A DNA stretch of 64,000 nt, from NCBI GenBank assembly GCA_964369685.1, contig CAYJFB010000003.1, forward strand, positions 76,283 through 140,282, written 5' to 3'. The notes under the pieces are model-generated. The model made no database searches and had not been told where the DNA came from. It saw only the letters and a program-made list of their open reading frames with translations. Shown piece by piece: positions 18,589-27,562 of the stretch; within the stretch, counting starts at the first letter, position 1; each line of letters begins with the position of its first letter. The position numbers and the translations under genes are program-made. The stretch comes from Avidesulfovibrio sp964369685. Lineage in GTDB: Bacteria > Desulfobacterota > Desulfovibrionia > Desulfovibrionales > Desulfovibrionaceae.

Positions 18589-19034
18589 ACACGGACCTCC
18601 ATATTAAAACAGTACCTTGTTTCCATAAAAATATTTTGTGGATAAAGCACTCGTTTCTTTTGTGTCTATAAAAAATATTTCTATATGGTCATCAATGCTA
18701 TTATACACTTGTATACAATTCGTGCCAAGATAAAAAATGCAAAAATATATGAAAACCAACCTGTTCAATGCGTTATGAAACAATGTACTCAATCTATTTT
18801 TTGTGCATTGCACACATGCTTTTGAAAAAGGTTTGGTTTTCATCGAAAAAAGCTTATTTTGTTGGTATACACGAGCGTCAGTGTGATTTTGTGTGTGCAT
18901 AGACAAATGTTTGCTTTGCAGATAAGTACGTTTTGTACATCAGATTTTTTATAACGTACGATGATGGGTACAATAAAATCGACACATCTCGGTGCGTATT
19001 CTCTTTTTTTATAAGCTGAAATAGGTATAAAGTC
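18589..19034. other. Divergent intergenic region between binding protein and bioW
   Basis: 446 bases without a credible gene. It must carry the promoters of both divergent genes. Visible dyads are GTACGTT (18926-18932) with AACGTAC (18953-18959), and a longer-range pair GAAAACCAACC (18751-18761) with GGTTTGGTTTTC (18830-18841, one bulged T). Neither matches the usual BirA operator, so biotin control of bioW is not supported. Confidence 0.4.
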
Positions 19035-19343
19035 ATGTGGTACAATGTCAGAATGCGAGCTGAAAAAAATGGACGACACACTTCAGGTGCAGAACGTCTT
19101 GTTTACTATGAAGATATTCAAACNNNNNNNNNNNNNNNNNNNNNNNNNNNNNNNNNNNNNNNNNNNNNNNNNNNNNNNNNNNNNNNNNNNNNNNNNNNNN
19201 NNNNNNNNNNNNNNNNNNNNNNNCACATCAAAAAATTTGGTGATCCGCATGGCGGTCGCATTTTTCTTTATACAGGCTCTCTTGAAAATGTGTCTTCTTG
19301 TATTGAATATTTGCAAAAAGCGCCGATTATTGTGGAAATATAG
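19035..19343 (+). CDS. bioW: 6-carboxyhexanoate-CoA ligase (pimeloyl-CoA synthetase), interrupted by assembly gap
   Basis: Only the two ends of the gene are present. The N-terminal 29 residues (WYNVRMRAEKNGRHTSGAER) match the start of BioW, where VRMRA and H(I/T)SG(G/A)ER are hallmarks. The last 39 residues (KKFGDPHGGRIFLYTG, ... IEYLQKAPIIVE) match its C-terminus. BioW is normally about 230-260 residues, so roughly 170 residues (about 500 bases) are missing from the 100-N gap. BioW makes pimeloyl-CoA from pimelate and ATP for biotin synthesis. bioF follows about 40 bases later, which confirms the call. The ATG follows AGGT. Nothing suggests that the gene is truly broken. Confidence 0.82.
   Translation: MWYNVRMRAEKNGRHTSGAERLVYYEDIQXXXXXXXXXXXXXXXXXXXXXXXXXXXXXXXXXXHIKKFGDPHGGRIFLYTGSLENVSSCIEYLQKAPIIVEI
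19124..19223. other. Assembly gap (100 Ns) inside bioW
   Basis: A run of exactly 100 unknown bases, the usual placeholder for a scaffold gap of unestimated size. Alignment of the flanking protein ends to BioW implies a true gap near 500 bases, so coordinates downstream are shifted relative to the real chromosome. Confidence 0.95.
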
Positions 19344-19383
19344 ATAATTGTTGAATCGTTCACAAAAAATAAAGAAAGTCACA

Positions 19384-20553
19384 ATGGATTTTATAAAAAA
19401 ATTGACAGCGTTGAAAGACGCCGGACTTTACAGGCAACGACGCACGATCTCGACGGCACAAGAACGTGAAGTGATCTTAGACGGAAAAAAGGTTTTGCTT
19501 TTTTCATCCAACAATTATCTCGGCATCGGAGCAGAATCTTTTTTTGTTCAACATGTGGTTGAGGCGATCGGTGTGTATGGCACAGGTGCAGGCGGTTCAC
19601 GATTGACAACAGGCAACTCAGCCTTGCATATGGATCTGGAATCTACTTTGGCACAATTCAAAAAGACCGAGGCGTGCCTTACGTTTACCTCCGGATACAC
19701 AGCTAATGTGGGCACTGTTTCAGCCATAGGTGATACCGAAACCGTAATTTTTAGCGATGCACTCAATCATGCAAGCCTCATTGACGGTTGCCGCTTGGCG
19801 CGTGGACGTGTTGTTATTTACGCACATGGTGATGTGGATGATTTATTGTTAAAAATCCGTGAACATCGTCCCCAAAAGGGGTTGCTTGTGACTGACAGCG
19901 TTTTCAGTATGGACGGCGATTTGGCACCCATGTCCGAGCTGGTTGAGATTGCGCATGAGCATGATATGTTGTTGATGGTTGATGACGCACACGCTACAGG
20001 GGTTTTGGGAGCAACAGGTCGTGGTAGCCTTGAGCATTTCGCTTTAGGGGCACAGGCTGTAGATGTTCTTATGGGCACACTGAGTAAAGCGTTGTCGAGT
20101 GAAGGTGGTTTTGTTTGTGGTTCTGAAGCGTTGTGTGATTATTTACGGCATACGGCACGTTCATTTGTGTATACAACGGCTCCCTCTCCGGGAAACGTGG
20201 CTGCTTCGTTGGCTGCTTTGGAATACCTTGATACACACCCTGAACGCGTGCAGCAACTGCAAAAAAATAATGCTTATTTTGCAGACGCTCTCAATGCGTT
20301 GGGTATACATGCCAATGCAGAAACACCGATATTTCCTGTTCTTATCGGAAATGAAGAAGAAGCAATGCGCATCAGTGATGTCTTTTTGCAACAAGATATT
20401 TTTGTTCCTTGTATCAGATATCCAACAGTTGCCAAAGGAAAAGCCAGACTCCGTTTTACCTTGATGGCAACGCATACACGACAAGATATAGATCGTGTTC
20501 TTGATGTTCTCAAAGAATGCATTCAAAGGTATGAAAAATGTTTTTACATGTAA
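19384..20553 (+). CDS. bioF: 8-amino-7-oxononanoate synthase
   Basis: A 389-residue PLP enzyme of the alpha-oxoamine synthase family that condenses pimeloyl-CoA and L-alanine, the second committed step of biotin synthesis. Motifs are FTSGYTANVG, SDALNHASLIDG, VDDAHATGVLG and the Schiff-base lysine K235 in GTLSKALSSEGG. Glycine C-acetyltransferase (Kbl) is the close alternative, but the adjacent bioW strongly favours BioF. I chose the ATG at 19384; an in-frame ATG-like start at 19348 would overlap nothing but lacks homology. No bioA/D/B genes are in the window, so the rest of the pathway lies elsewhere. Confidence 0.9.
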   Translation: MDFIKKLTALKDAGLYRQRRTISTAQEREVILDGKKVLLFSSNNYLGIGAESFFVQHVVEAIGVYGTGAGGSRLTTGNSALHMDLESTLAQFKKTEACLTFTSGYTANVGTVSAIGDTETVIFSDALNHASLIDGCRLARGRVVIYAHGDVDDLLLKIREHRPQKGLLVTDSVFSMDGDLAPMSELVEIAHEHDMLLMVDDAHATGVLGATGRGSLEHFALGAQAVDVLMGTLSKALSSEGGFVCGSEALCDYLRHTARSFVYTTAPSPGNVAASLAALEYLDTHPERVQQLQKNNAYFADALNALGIHANAETPIFPVLIGNEEEAMRISDVFLQQDIFVPCIRYPTVAKGKARLRFTLMATHTRQDIDRVLDVLKECIQRYEKCFYM

Positions 20554-20688
20554 GATGTTGTTCAATGCAATGAACTGAATATATCAACATGTCATGCAGT
20601 AAGTACATGATATTTATTTTGTCATTGACGCAATGTGTTCTGTGGAGTATATTATAAAGGCTGATTATAAAATCTGTGTTGATTTTTA

Positions 20689-20711
20689 GCACACGTTTTG
20701 GTGTGTGTGCT
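20689..20711 (+). terminator. Possible terminator of bioF
   Basis: AGCACAC (20689-20695) pairs with GTGTGCT (20705-20711) over a short loop, then TGTTTATT-like weak T-rich sequence. It sits between bioF and the PPK2 gene, just before the latter's ribosome site. Confidence 0.4.
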
Positions 20712-20744
20712 GTTTATTGCACGCATTAAAGAAGGAGCAAAAGC

Positions 20745-22382
20745 ATGTTTCGAACCATGACAGTCAGACAAAAATATTCATCCAAAGAATATAAAGAAAT
20801 TGAAAACACTCTACGTATTAAACTGTTTCAATTACAACAAGAGTGTGCCAAATACAAGGTCTCTGTCCTCATCACCATTGCCGGTGAAGACGGTTCCGGA
20901 CGTGGTGAAGTGATCAACACCTTATCGTCATGGCTCGATACAAAAAAAATACGTAACCATGTTTTTTGGAAAAAAACAGACGATGAAGCCATGCGTCCCG
21001 AAGCGTGGCGATACTGGATCAATCTTCCCGCTTATGGTGAGTTTGGTATTTTTTTGGGTGGTTGGTACGGTGAACCCGTACGAAAAGCGGTTTATGGTTT
21101 GATGTCTGAAGAGGAATTGCATCAAATTATTTCTAGACGCTTAGAATTTGAACGAACCTTGGCAGACAACAATTATGTCATTGCCAAGTTTTGGTTACAT
21201 ATTGATGAAGATATTCATAAAAAAAGACATCAAGAGCTCAGAAAAATAAAAGGGGAGTATCATTTTACCCCTTATGAACAAGATCTGGAAAAACATTACC
21301 CAAAACTTGTGGATACCATGTCCAAAGTGATCACCGCAACAGATAAAGATTTTGCACCTTGGTATGTTATTGATGCTTATGATCGTGAGTTTCGTAACGC
21401 CTCTGTTGCCCGCGCTTTGATTAATACGATTGAACATCAGCTGGCGTTAAAAAAACAGGCTCAAGAGAAACAAAAAAAAGTTGTGCAACCCGTAACGCCG
21501 TGCGACACATGTGTTTCCATTCTTGATCGCGTAGACTTATCCAAGAACCTTGAAAAACAAGACTATCAGGCGCAACTCACCGTTTTGCAAAATGAAGTGT
21601 TTCAACTTTCTTATAAAGCGTATACACAAGGTATTTCTTCAACGTTAGTTTTTGAAGGATGGGATGCAGGCGGTAAGGGCGGAGCCATTCGCCGTTTGAC
21701 CGCTGCCATTGATTCGCGCGTGACTCGTGTTATTCCGATCAGTTCTCCTACTGATGAAGAATTGGCACACCATTATTTATGGCGTTTTTGGCGTCAAGTG
21801 CCCATGGACGGTTATGTCACGATTTATGATCGTTCATGGTATGGGCGTGTGCTCGTTGAACGTGTTGAAGGATTTGCAACACCTGAAGAATGGAAGCGAG
21901 CCTACACAGAAATTAATACGTTTGAAGAACAATTGGTTGCGGATAAAAACATTTTGTTGAAATTCTGGATGCACATTTCTCCTGAAGAACAATTACGACG
22001 GTTTAAAGAACGTGAAGAAGTTCCTTGGAAAAATTATAAAATTACAAAAGAAGATTGGCGTAATCGTGAACAGGCTCCGGCCTATACCATAGCCGCAGAT
22101 GAAATGTTTATGCGTACCGATACAGACTACGCACCGTGGTTTATTATCCCCGCCGAATCAAAATATGTGGCACGCATTGAAATTTTGAAAAAATATAGAG
22201 ACGCTCTGCGCAAAGCCCTTGATATAAAAAGTGTCAGTAATAAAAAAGACAAACAAAATAAAGAACTTGACTTGAAAAGTGTTGCCGAAACTTTGGCAGA
22301 TCAAAAAGATGAAAAGGAGACCTCAAGGGAAGAAAAAGATGAAAAAAAGCAAAAAAAAATAAATAAGAACAAGAAAAAATAA
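20745..22382 (+). CDS. Two-domain PPK2 (polyphosphate:AMP phosphotransferase type)
   Basis: A 545-residue protein with two fused PPK2 kinase domains, the class II layout that phosphorylates AMP with polyphosphate. The C-terminal domain (about residues 270-495) has an intact Walker A (GWDAGGKGG), DRSWYGRVLVERVEGF (lid region) and WRFWRQVP. The N-terminal domain keeps the fold (AGEDGSGRGE, RPEAWRYWINLPAYGEFGIFLGGWYGEP), but its Walker A lysine is Arg. The last 45 residues are a highly charged Lys/Glu tail (KDEKKQKKINKNKKK) that may bind polyphosphate or RNA. Ribosome site GAAGGAG at 20731. Single gene. Confidence 0.88.
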   Translation: MFRTMTVRQKYSSKEYKEIENTLRIKLFQLQQECAKYKVSVLITIAGEDGSGRGEVINTLSSWLDTKKIRNHVFWKKTDDEAMRPEAWRYWINLPAYGEFGIFLGGWYGEPVRKAVYGLMSEEELHQIISRRLEFERTLADNNYVIAKFWLHIDEDIHKKRHQELRKIKGEYHFTPYEQDLEKHYPKLVDTMSKVITATDKDFAPWYVIDAYDREFRNASVARALINTIEHQLALKKQAQEKQKKVVQPVTPCDTCVSILDRVDLSKNLEKQDYQAQLTVLQNEVFQLSYKAYTQGISSTLVFEGWDAGGKGGAIRRLTAAIDSRVTRVIPISSPTDEELAHHYLWRFWRQVPMDGYVTIYDRSWYGRVLVERVEGFATPEEWKRAYTEINTFEEQLVADKNILLKFWMHISPEEQLRRFKEREEVPWKNYKITKEDWRNREQAPAYTIAADEMFMRTDTDYAPWFIIPAESKYVARIEILKKYRDALRKALDIKSVSNKKDKQNKELDLKSVAETLADQKDEKETSREEKDEKKQKKINKNKKK

Positions 22383-22410
22383 GTTCTTGTATATAACTTG
22401 AAACAATAAG

Positions 22411-22466
22411 GCATCAAGAAACGTTATTTTTTTGCAAATAACATTTCTTGATGTCTTGTTTTCTTT
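22411..22466 (+). terminator. Intrinsic terminator of the PPK2 gene
   Basis: A 19-base stem, 22411-22429 with 22436-22454 (CATCAAGAAA / TTTCTTGATG core), with one mismatch and one G-U pair. It is followed by a T-rich tract (CTTGTTTTCTTTTT). Confidence 0.8.
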
Positions 22467-22598
22467 TTAAAGGTGTTTTATCTTAGAAAAGAAATGAGTA
22501 TCATGGGATGAAAAAACAATATGATGCTTTTTATTGTAAATCATTATATATTTTTATATCTTCTATGCTAACATACCTTTGATGCCCTTTGGTATGAC

Positions 22599-22627
22599 TT
22601 GACAATATAAATAGTGTACAGTAAAAA
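22599..22627 (+). promoter_or_regulatory. Sigma-70 promoter of tRNA-Ala
   Basis: A perfect -35 box TTGACA (22599-22604), a 17-base spacer and TAAAAA (22622-22627, 4 of 6 matches) as -10. The predicted start is a few bases before the tRNA at 22639. Confidence 0.6.
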
Positions 22628-22638
22628 AGTTATGTTGT

Positions 22639-22714
22639 GGGGATGTAGCTCAGCTGGGAGAGCGCAGCGTTCGCATCGCTGAGGCCAGGGGTTCAATCCC
22701 CCTCATCTCCACCA
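22639..22714 (+). tRNA. tRNA-Ala (anticodon CGC)
   Basis: 76 bases with encoded CCA. Acceptor GGGGATG/CATCTCC (one G-U pair), D-loop AGCTGGGAGA, and anticodon stem CAGCG/CGCTG with loop TTCGCAT, giving CGC, which reads GCG. T-arm AGGGG-TTCAATC-CCCCT. Confidence 0.96.
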
Positions 22715-23114
22715 CAACATGGCTATTTTGTATTTTCAAATTTAATCAAGTTGATGAAAATACAGGCATAGAGAACATAATTATAATGTAAAAAATCCCA
22801 AAATATAAATTTTGTTCTCTATTCGTTGCTTAAGCATATATCTTTTATTCTTTTTTTGTTACCCTTGCTTTACCTGTACATTTCTCATTTATGAAATCCA
22901 ATCTTTTATTGCACAAATGATCACAGTAAAACAGATTATTACAATATATCTTGTTCCTTGTGAGAAGCTTTGAATTCCTATCTAAACACAACGATGCTTG
23001 TTCATTTTTGTATGAAATATATTAATATAGAATACAAAATGTCTGTGGCCATATTATATTGTTTTTCTTTTTCTGAAAAAAATATGAATACTCATAAAAC
23101 CATGGAGAAAACAT
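22715..23114. other. Intergenic region, no gene seen
   Basis: 400 AT-rich bases between tRNA-Ala and the chemoreceptor. I see no coding frame with a ribosome site, no clear sigma-28 or sigma-54 promoter and no strong hairpin. Confidence 0.5.
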
Positions 23115-25187
23115 ATGCATCTAAATTTGTTAAAAAAAATGCTTCTTTATATTTTAGGTCCTTCTGTTTTAGGATTGATCATATTAACTTTTGTGACAGG
23201 TTATATTGCAGATTCTGATATTACATCTTCAACAGACAGACAACTTCAAGAGCTTGCCCGTGTACAGGCGAGTGAATTGAACAACATCATGGGGTTCTTG
23301 CGTTCTCTCACTGTTTCAACAACAGAAGTTCCAATCATAACAAACTTTGCAAAAATACAAACAATAAACAAGGCTTCTCCCGAATACAAACAAGAACAAA
23401 ATATATTAAATGACTATTTTAAAAAATTTACTGTTGACTATGATAACATTGATGCTGTTGTCATGGTGAATAATAAAGGCATTGTTGTTGCACATTCAAA
23501 TCCGCAACTCATTGATTTTGATACCTCAGAGTATAATTCTGTCAAAGAAGCCTTGAGCGGTAAAGAGTCTATAGAAATGCGTCTTTCTGCATCAACAAAA
23601 AATTTTACTGCTTTTATTACCAGTCCAATCACCATAAATGGTCAAATAAGTGGTGCTGTTCTTTTTCTTGTTGATTTAGTCAAGTTACATCAAGTGACCA
23701 CCGGTGCTCTTTCGTTGACACCATCTATGCGTTCTTATGTTTATGATAACAATTTTACTATTTTAATGGATAATGAAAAGCACTTTGTCGGGACAAACGA
23801 CGCTTCTTTGCCTCATATTGCAGATGTTAAGCGTTTGCGGAAAGGTAAAGTTGATTTTGTATTTGATGATGTACGATCTATCGGGCATTTTGCAGAAGTT
23901 GCTGATCTCGGTTGGTTTGTTTTTATTGATACTCCATATGATGAAATTACAGCCGTTGCATCAAATCTGATAATAGAAATTATCATTATTGCGACGATGA
24001 TTACTGTCATTACCAGTATTATTATCATTGGTGTGGCACGAGGCATTGCCATCCCGCTCAAACAAGGAGCCGAAATTGCTACATATGTGAGTCAAGGAAA
24101 CCTTGTTTTGACTCCTGCTCAAGAAAACGCCATCAATGCGGCGAATAAACGCGGTGATGAAATAGCGGAGTTGTCGACAGGACTTCAATCGATGATTTAT
24201 AATCTCGCAAGCATCGTACAAAAAGCTGACGCCGCAACAGAAGAAGCCAAAATAGCGCTTGCAGATGCCGAGCGTTCCCAAAAAGCTGCGACAGAGGCTG
24301 CGGAACAGGCAACCCAAGCACGTCGTGAAGGGCTTTTTGAAGCGGCAAAAAGCTTAGAGAGTGTTGTGTCTATTGTTGCTTCTGCATCAGAAGCATTGTC
24401 CAGTCAGATAGAAGCGTCCAGCTTGAGTGTCAGTGATCAAGCAAGCCGTATAGCCGAAACAGCTACAGGCATGGAAGAAATGAATAGCACAATTGTTGAT
24501 GTAACAAAAAATGCTTTGACCAGTGCCGATATCGCCAACACAACCAGAGAAAAAGCCATTAACGGCGCAGCGATTACAAAAAAATGTAAAGATGCGATCA
24601 ATAATGTGCGTGAAGATTCTGTAACATTGCGTAAAAACATGAATATATTGGCAGAACATGCGCAATCCATTACAACGGTCATGGGCGTTATTTCCGATAT
24701 TGCGGATCAAACCAATCTTTTGGCATTGAATGCCGCCATTGAAGCTGCTCGTGCAGGTGAAGCTGGACGTGGCTTTGCTGTTGTTGCCGATGAAGTGCGC
24801 AAGTTGGCGGAAAAAACGATCACATCAACGACAGACGTCGCGAAAGCTATTACAGCTATCCAACAAAGTACAGACGAAAATGTAAAACAAGTTGATATTG
24901 CCGTAAAAGGAATTGAAGACGCGACAGACCTTGCCAATCAAAGTGGTGTCGCTTTGTCAGAGATCCTTGAAATGGCAGAAATGAGCGCAAACGGTGTTCA
25001 CAATATCGCCACGGCCAGTGAAGAGCAATCTTCGACTATGGAAGCCATGACGCATTCTATTGAAGTGATCAATAGTATTGCCAACGAAACCCATCAAGCG
25101 ATGCAAGAAGCGTCTCATGCAGTCATTTCATTGTCTGCACAGACACAAGAGCTTTCGGTGATTGTTGATAATTTAAAGAACAATTGA
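23115..25187 (+). CDS. Methyl-accepting chemotaxis protein (dCache type)
   Basis: A 690-residue chemoreceptor. TM1 is at about residues 12-32, followed by a periplasmic Cache-like region (VNNKGIVVAHSNPQLIDFD, FTAFITSPITINGQISGAVLF) to about residue 275. TM2 is the Ile-rich segment IIEIIIIATMITVITSIIII, followed by HAMP, then the methylation helices and the conserved hairpin tip (DIADQTNLLALNAAIEAARA). The cytoplasmic half resembles the receptor at 10335-12455, but the sensor halves differ, so different ligands are expected. Start ATG behind GGAG (23103-23106). No tether pentapeptide. Single gene. Confidence 0.95.
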   Translation: MHLNLLKKMLLYILGPSVLGLIILTFVTGYIADSDITSSTDRQLQELARVQASELNNIMGFLRSLTVSTTEVPIITNFAKIQTINKASPEYKQEQNILNDYFKKFTVDYDNIDAVVMVNNKGIVVAHSNPQLIDFDTSEYNSVKEALSGKESIEMRLSASTKNFTAFITSPITINGQISGAVLFLVDLVKLHQVTTGALSLTPSMRSYVYDNNFTILMDNEKHFVGTNDASLPHIADVKRLRKGKVDFVFDDVRSIGHFAEVADLGWFVFIDTPYDEITAVASNLIIEIIIIATMITVITSIIIIGVARGIAIPLKQGAEIATYVSQGNLVLTPAQENAINAANKRGDEIAELSTGLQSMIYNLASIVQKADAATEEAKIALADAERSQKAATEAAEQATQARREGLFEAAKSLESVVSIVASASEALSSQIEASSLSVSDQASRIAETATGMEEMNSTIVDVTKNALTSADIANTTREKAINGAAITKKCKDAINNVREDSVTLRKNMNILAEHAQSITTVMGVISDIADQTNLLALNAAIEAARAGEAGRGFAVVADEVRKLAEKTITSTTDVAKAITAIQQSTDENVKQVDIAVKGIEDATDLANQSGVALSEILEMAEMSANGVHNIATASEEQSSTMEAMTHSIEVINSIANETHQAMQEASHAVISLSAQTQELSVIVDNLKNN

Positions 25188-25233
25188 TTTTCTTTGTTTT
25201 TTTTGAAGAATCTCTTTTTTCCGGTTTTCTCGT

Positions 25234-25263
25234 GACGCTGTGCCTCTGTCATCGCACAGTGTC
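25234..25263 (+). terminator. Hairpin between the chemoreceptor and yedF
   Basis: GACGCTGTGC (25234-25243) pairs with GCACAGTGTC (25254-25263) with one G-U pair over a 10-base loop. No U-run follows, so factor-independent termination is uncertain. Confidence 0.4.
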
Positions 25264-25346
25264 AATTGTTTCTGATTACCATGCTTTTTCAAAGAATACA
25301 GCGATGAGCAGATTGCTTTCGCTGCATCAAAAAAATGAGGTATGTG

Positions 25347-25985
25347 ATGCTTGAAGAGAATTATTGTGGTTTAGTGTGTCCTGAGCCTGTTGTGCGTTGT
25401 CGAACGTTTTTGGCAACACAACAGCCTTCAGCATTGAGGATTACTGTTGATAACAGTGCCGCTTCTGAAAACCTCAGTCGTTTTTTATCTCGTAACGGAT
25501 ATACGGTAACAAGTAATCAGAAACACGCCGGGCTTTGGGTTTTGGATGCACAAAAAATCGTCACAGACAGCATAACCATTGAACAACAAGAACAAAATAT
25601 ATCGATACAAAATGTGTCTGAAGAACAAAATATAACGAAAACATTGGTGCTCATTCCCTCTGAAACCTTCGGACACGGCGATGACACCCTTGGTGCACGG
25701 TTAATGGAGAATTTTCTTAGTATGCTTCCGGAATTGGGTGAAAACCTTTGGAAGGTTATTTTACTCAACGGTGGGGTTAAATTGGCAGCTCGGTCGGGTA
25801 AGGCGTTGGATGCTTTGGCTGCGATACAAAACGAAGGAGTAGAGATTTTGGTGTGTGGCAGTTGCCTTGAATTTTATGGGCTGACTGAAGTAAAAAAAGA
25901 GATAACGCCGCAAGTCGGTGAACTCACGAATATGTTGGATGTTGTTACAGCCATGGCCTTGGCAGATAAAATTATTCGTCCATAG
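25347..25985 (+). CDS. yedF: YedF: TusA-DsrE fusion, selenium-metabolism-associated protein
   Basis: A 212-residue two-domain cytoplasmic protein. The N-terminal TusA-like domain has the sulfur-carrier cysteine in GLVCPEPVVRC (residues about 9-19). The C-terminal DsrE-like domain has the second conserved cysteine pair in CGSCLEFYGL (about residue 170). The fusion matches TIGR03527 (sulfurtransferase-like selenium metabolism protein), found in genomes with selenium use. It probably carries persulfide or selenide between proteins, but the exact partner is not established. The ATG at 25347 follows GAGG at 25337-25340; the ATG at 25335 overlaps that ribosome site and is less likely. Confidence 0.88.
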   Translation: MLEENYCGLVCPEPVVRCRTFLATQQPSALRITVDNSAASENLSRFLSRNGYTVTSNQKHAGLWVLDAQKIVTDSITIEQQEQNISIQNVSEEQNITKTLVLIPSETFGHGDDTLGARLMENFLSMLPELGENLWKVILLNGGVKLAARSGKALDALAAIQNEGVEILVCGSCLEFYGLTEVKKEITPQVGELTNMLDVVTAMALADKIIRP

Positions 25986-26016
25986 CTGGATTGCTTTGAC
26001 TGATTTGTGCTTTTCT

Positions 26017-26047
26017 AAGGGAGCAAGGCACTGTGCTTTGCCCCCTT
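26017..26047. terminator. Bidirectional terminator between yedF and the Rsm22-like gene
   Basis: AAGGGAGCAA (26017-26026) pairs with TTGCCCCCTT (26038-26047) with one mismatch. It lies between convergent genes. T-rich sequence is weak on both sides. Confidence 0.5.
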
Positions 26048-26054
26048 GAAAACA

Positions 26055-27386
26055 TCAATGAGCTATAGTCAGTTCCAGAGCACCGGATTTTTCATCATAA
26101 CGGGGTTTGGGGGGAATAAGACATTGTACACATTCTCCTGAGGCATAGGCTCTGGCACGTGGTAAAATCACAAGCCCGAATTTGCAACACCCGTAGCGAG
26201 CGTGTCCCATATTGGGTACAAGAAAAGGATCGGAAATAATCCGCACTTCAACAGTCTTTTCTTGATTTTTTGTAGGTTGTTGTATTTCTTCAGCAGAGGC
26301 TGTTGGTCGTAGAAAAACATGAGAGAGACTCAGAGATTTTTTTGAAAGTCGTGCCAAACGACCAAGTTGTACCAAATAGTCAGGCGCAGCAGTGTTTTCA
26401 ATTTCTTGATGACTGTGACACCAACCTCGATCGCGATGTCCAAGCAATGGGCAGGCAGCAACATGTGTGCATGGTGAAATAGGATGTAGGCCTTCTTCCA
26501 ATCCGGCCTCGCGTAAGGTTGCGGTGAGGGTTCCTCCGAGGCGGGTTCCGGGTTCGACAAAAAGTGCACGTCCTTGCTTTGGCAAAACATGTCGTACCGT
26601 CAAGGCTAACTCAGCAAGACGGTCATGCAATGTGGTGTTTTCTTCGGATGTTTTTTGTGAACTCCATTCATTTAACACGTTGCCTGCTGTAATTAAGAGC
26701 GGTGTTTGGACTTCGCGTAGGGCTTTGGCAAAAGGGCTACGTATTAAACGAATATTCCAGTGCAAGGGTTCTTGTAAGGCTTCAGCCAGTTGTTCAAAGA
26801 TCAATCGTCCAAGTTCCATAGGACGTGGTGATGTGTCTATACAAAATAATTGTATTTTTTGTGCGCGCCATTCCGGTTGGGTTAGCCACAGTGCCATCGG
26901 CAAGGATAAAGGCCCACTGCCCAAATCTGTAAAAACAGGTAAAATTCCTGGGGGTAAGGCTGTTGGATTCGGCAGTTCGAGCGTATAAAGAAGCCGTGAG
27001 AGACGAATCAAATTCCATGGTAAAAAGTGGCGTAAATATGCTGAAACAAAACGTGGTGCACTCCAATACGAACGGTTTAAGCCTGATCGTTCTGAAGTCA
27101 ATAACGTTGAAAGGTCACGAACTGCGTGTGGCAGATCGCTTCTGTGTGCTCGTTTGAGCGGCATGACTGTGTCAAGCACTCGAGGTAAAACGTGCAGTGC
27201 CTTGCGGCTCAATACCGTGGGTAATAAGTCTTTTGTTGTTTTACACACAGGTGCTGCAAGCACATTTTGCTCGCGATGAACACGCGATATTTTGTCATAG
27301 TTTGTATCATCATGTTGGCGTTGTGTGTTGCGTTGTGATGACGGCCTGACAGAAGGCTTTAAAACCTTTCTGTTTTCTTTTTTCAT
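26055..27386 (-). CDS. Rsm22-like SAM-dependent methyltransferase
   Basis: A 443-residue protein of the Rsm22 (mitochondrial ribosome assembly, METTL17-like) family. A basic, disordered N-terminus of about 45 residues precedes the helical part. The SAM-binding segment is FTDLGSGPLSLPMAL. The family signature PCTHVAACPLLGHRDRGWCH lies at about residues 320-340, followed by a C-terminal region with clustered cysteines (YGCCKFG, ECVQC). In METTL17 equivalent cysteines hold a 4Fe-4S cluster and the protein helps small-subunit assembly, so a similar role is likely. The ATG at 27386 lacks a clear ribosome site; a TTG at 27395 is the alternative. Confidence 0.82.
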   Translation of the reverse strand: MKKENRKVLKPSVRPSSQRNTQRQHDDTNYDKISRVHREQNVLAAPVCKTTKDLLPTVLSRKALHVLPRVLDTVMPLKRAHRSDLPHAVRDLSTLLTSERSGLNRSYWSAPRFVSAYLRHFLPWNLIRLSRLLYTLELPNPTALPPGILPVFTDLGSGPLSLPMALWLTQPEWRAQKIQLFCIDTSPRPMELGRLIFEQLAEALQEPLHWNIRLIRSPFAKALREVQTPLLITAGNVLNEWSSQKTSEENTTLHDRLAELALTVRHVLPKQGRALFVEPGTRLGGTLTATLREAGLEEGLHPISPCTHVAACPLLGHRDRGWCHSHQEIENTAAPDYLVQLGRLARLSKKSLSLSHVFLRPTASAEEIQQPTKNQEKTVEVRIISDPFLVPNMGHARYGCCKFGLVILPRARAYASGECVQCLIPPKPRYDEKSGALELTIAH

Positions 27387-27437
27387 AAAAGACAACCAAG
27401 CTATTTTGTAGGTTTTTGATTTTTTAGGGAATGCCTA

Positions 27438-27455
27438 CGGGGCGAGATCTCCCCG
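27438..27455. other. Short G/C hairpin upstream of mlaA and downstream side of the Rsm22-like start
   Basis: CGGGG (27438-27442) and CCCCG (27451-27455) flank the palindrome GAGATCTC. On the plus strand it is followed by ATTTTTTT, which is terminator-like. No plus-strand gene precedes it, so its role is unclear. Confidence 0.3.
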
Positions 27456-27562
27456 GATTTTTTTAGTGTCTGTAGCAGAGCTTCGCCAAAAACATGAGAT
27501 AGGGTGTGTATATCCACATGGTCATTGGGGTTGGTTTTTGGCTGAAGCATTGCGTTGGCGTA

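Noticed and set aside
18926..18959. BirA operator for biotin control of bioW
   Set aside because: The dyad words do not match the known TTGTAAACC-type half sites.
19045..19347. A second open frame across the N gap
   Set aside because: Unknown bases keep any frame open. Only the frame starting at 19035 encodes BioW-like ends on both sides.
26467..26988. A 173-codon plus-strand frame inside the Rsm22-like gene
   Set aside because: It is antisense to a clearly recognisable protein and has no recognisable domain or ribosome site.
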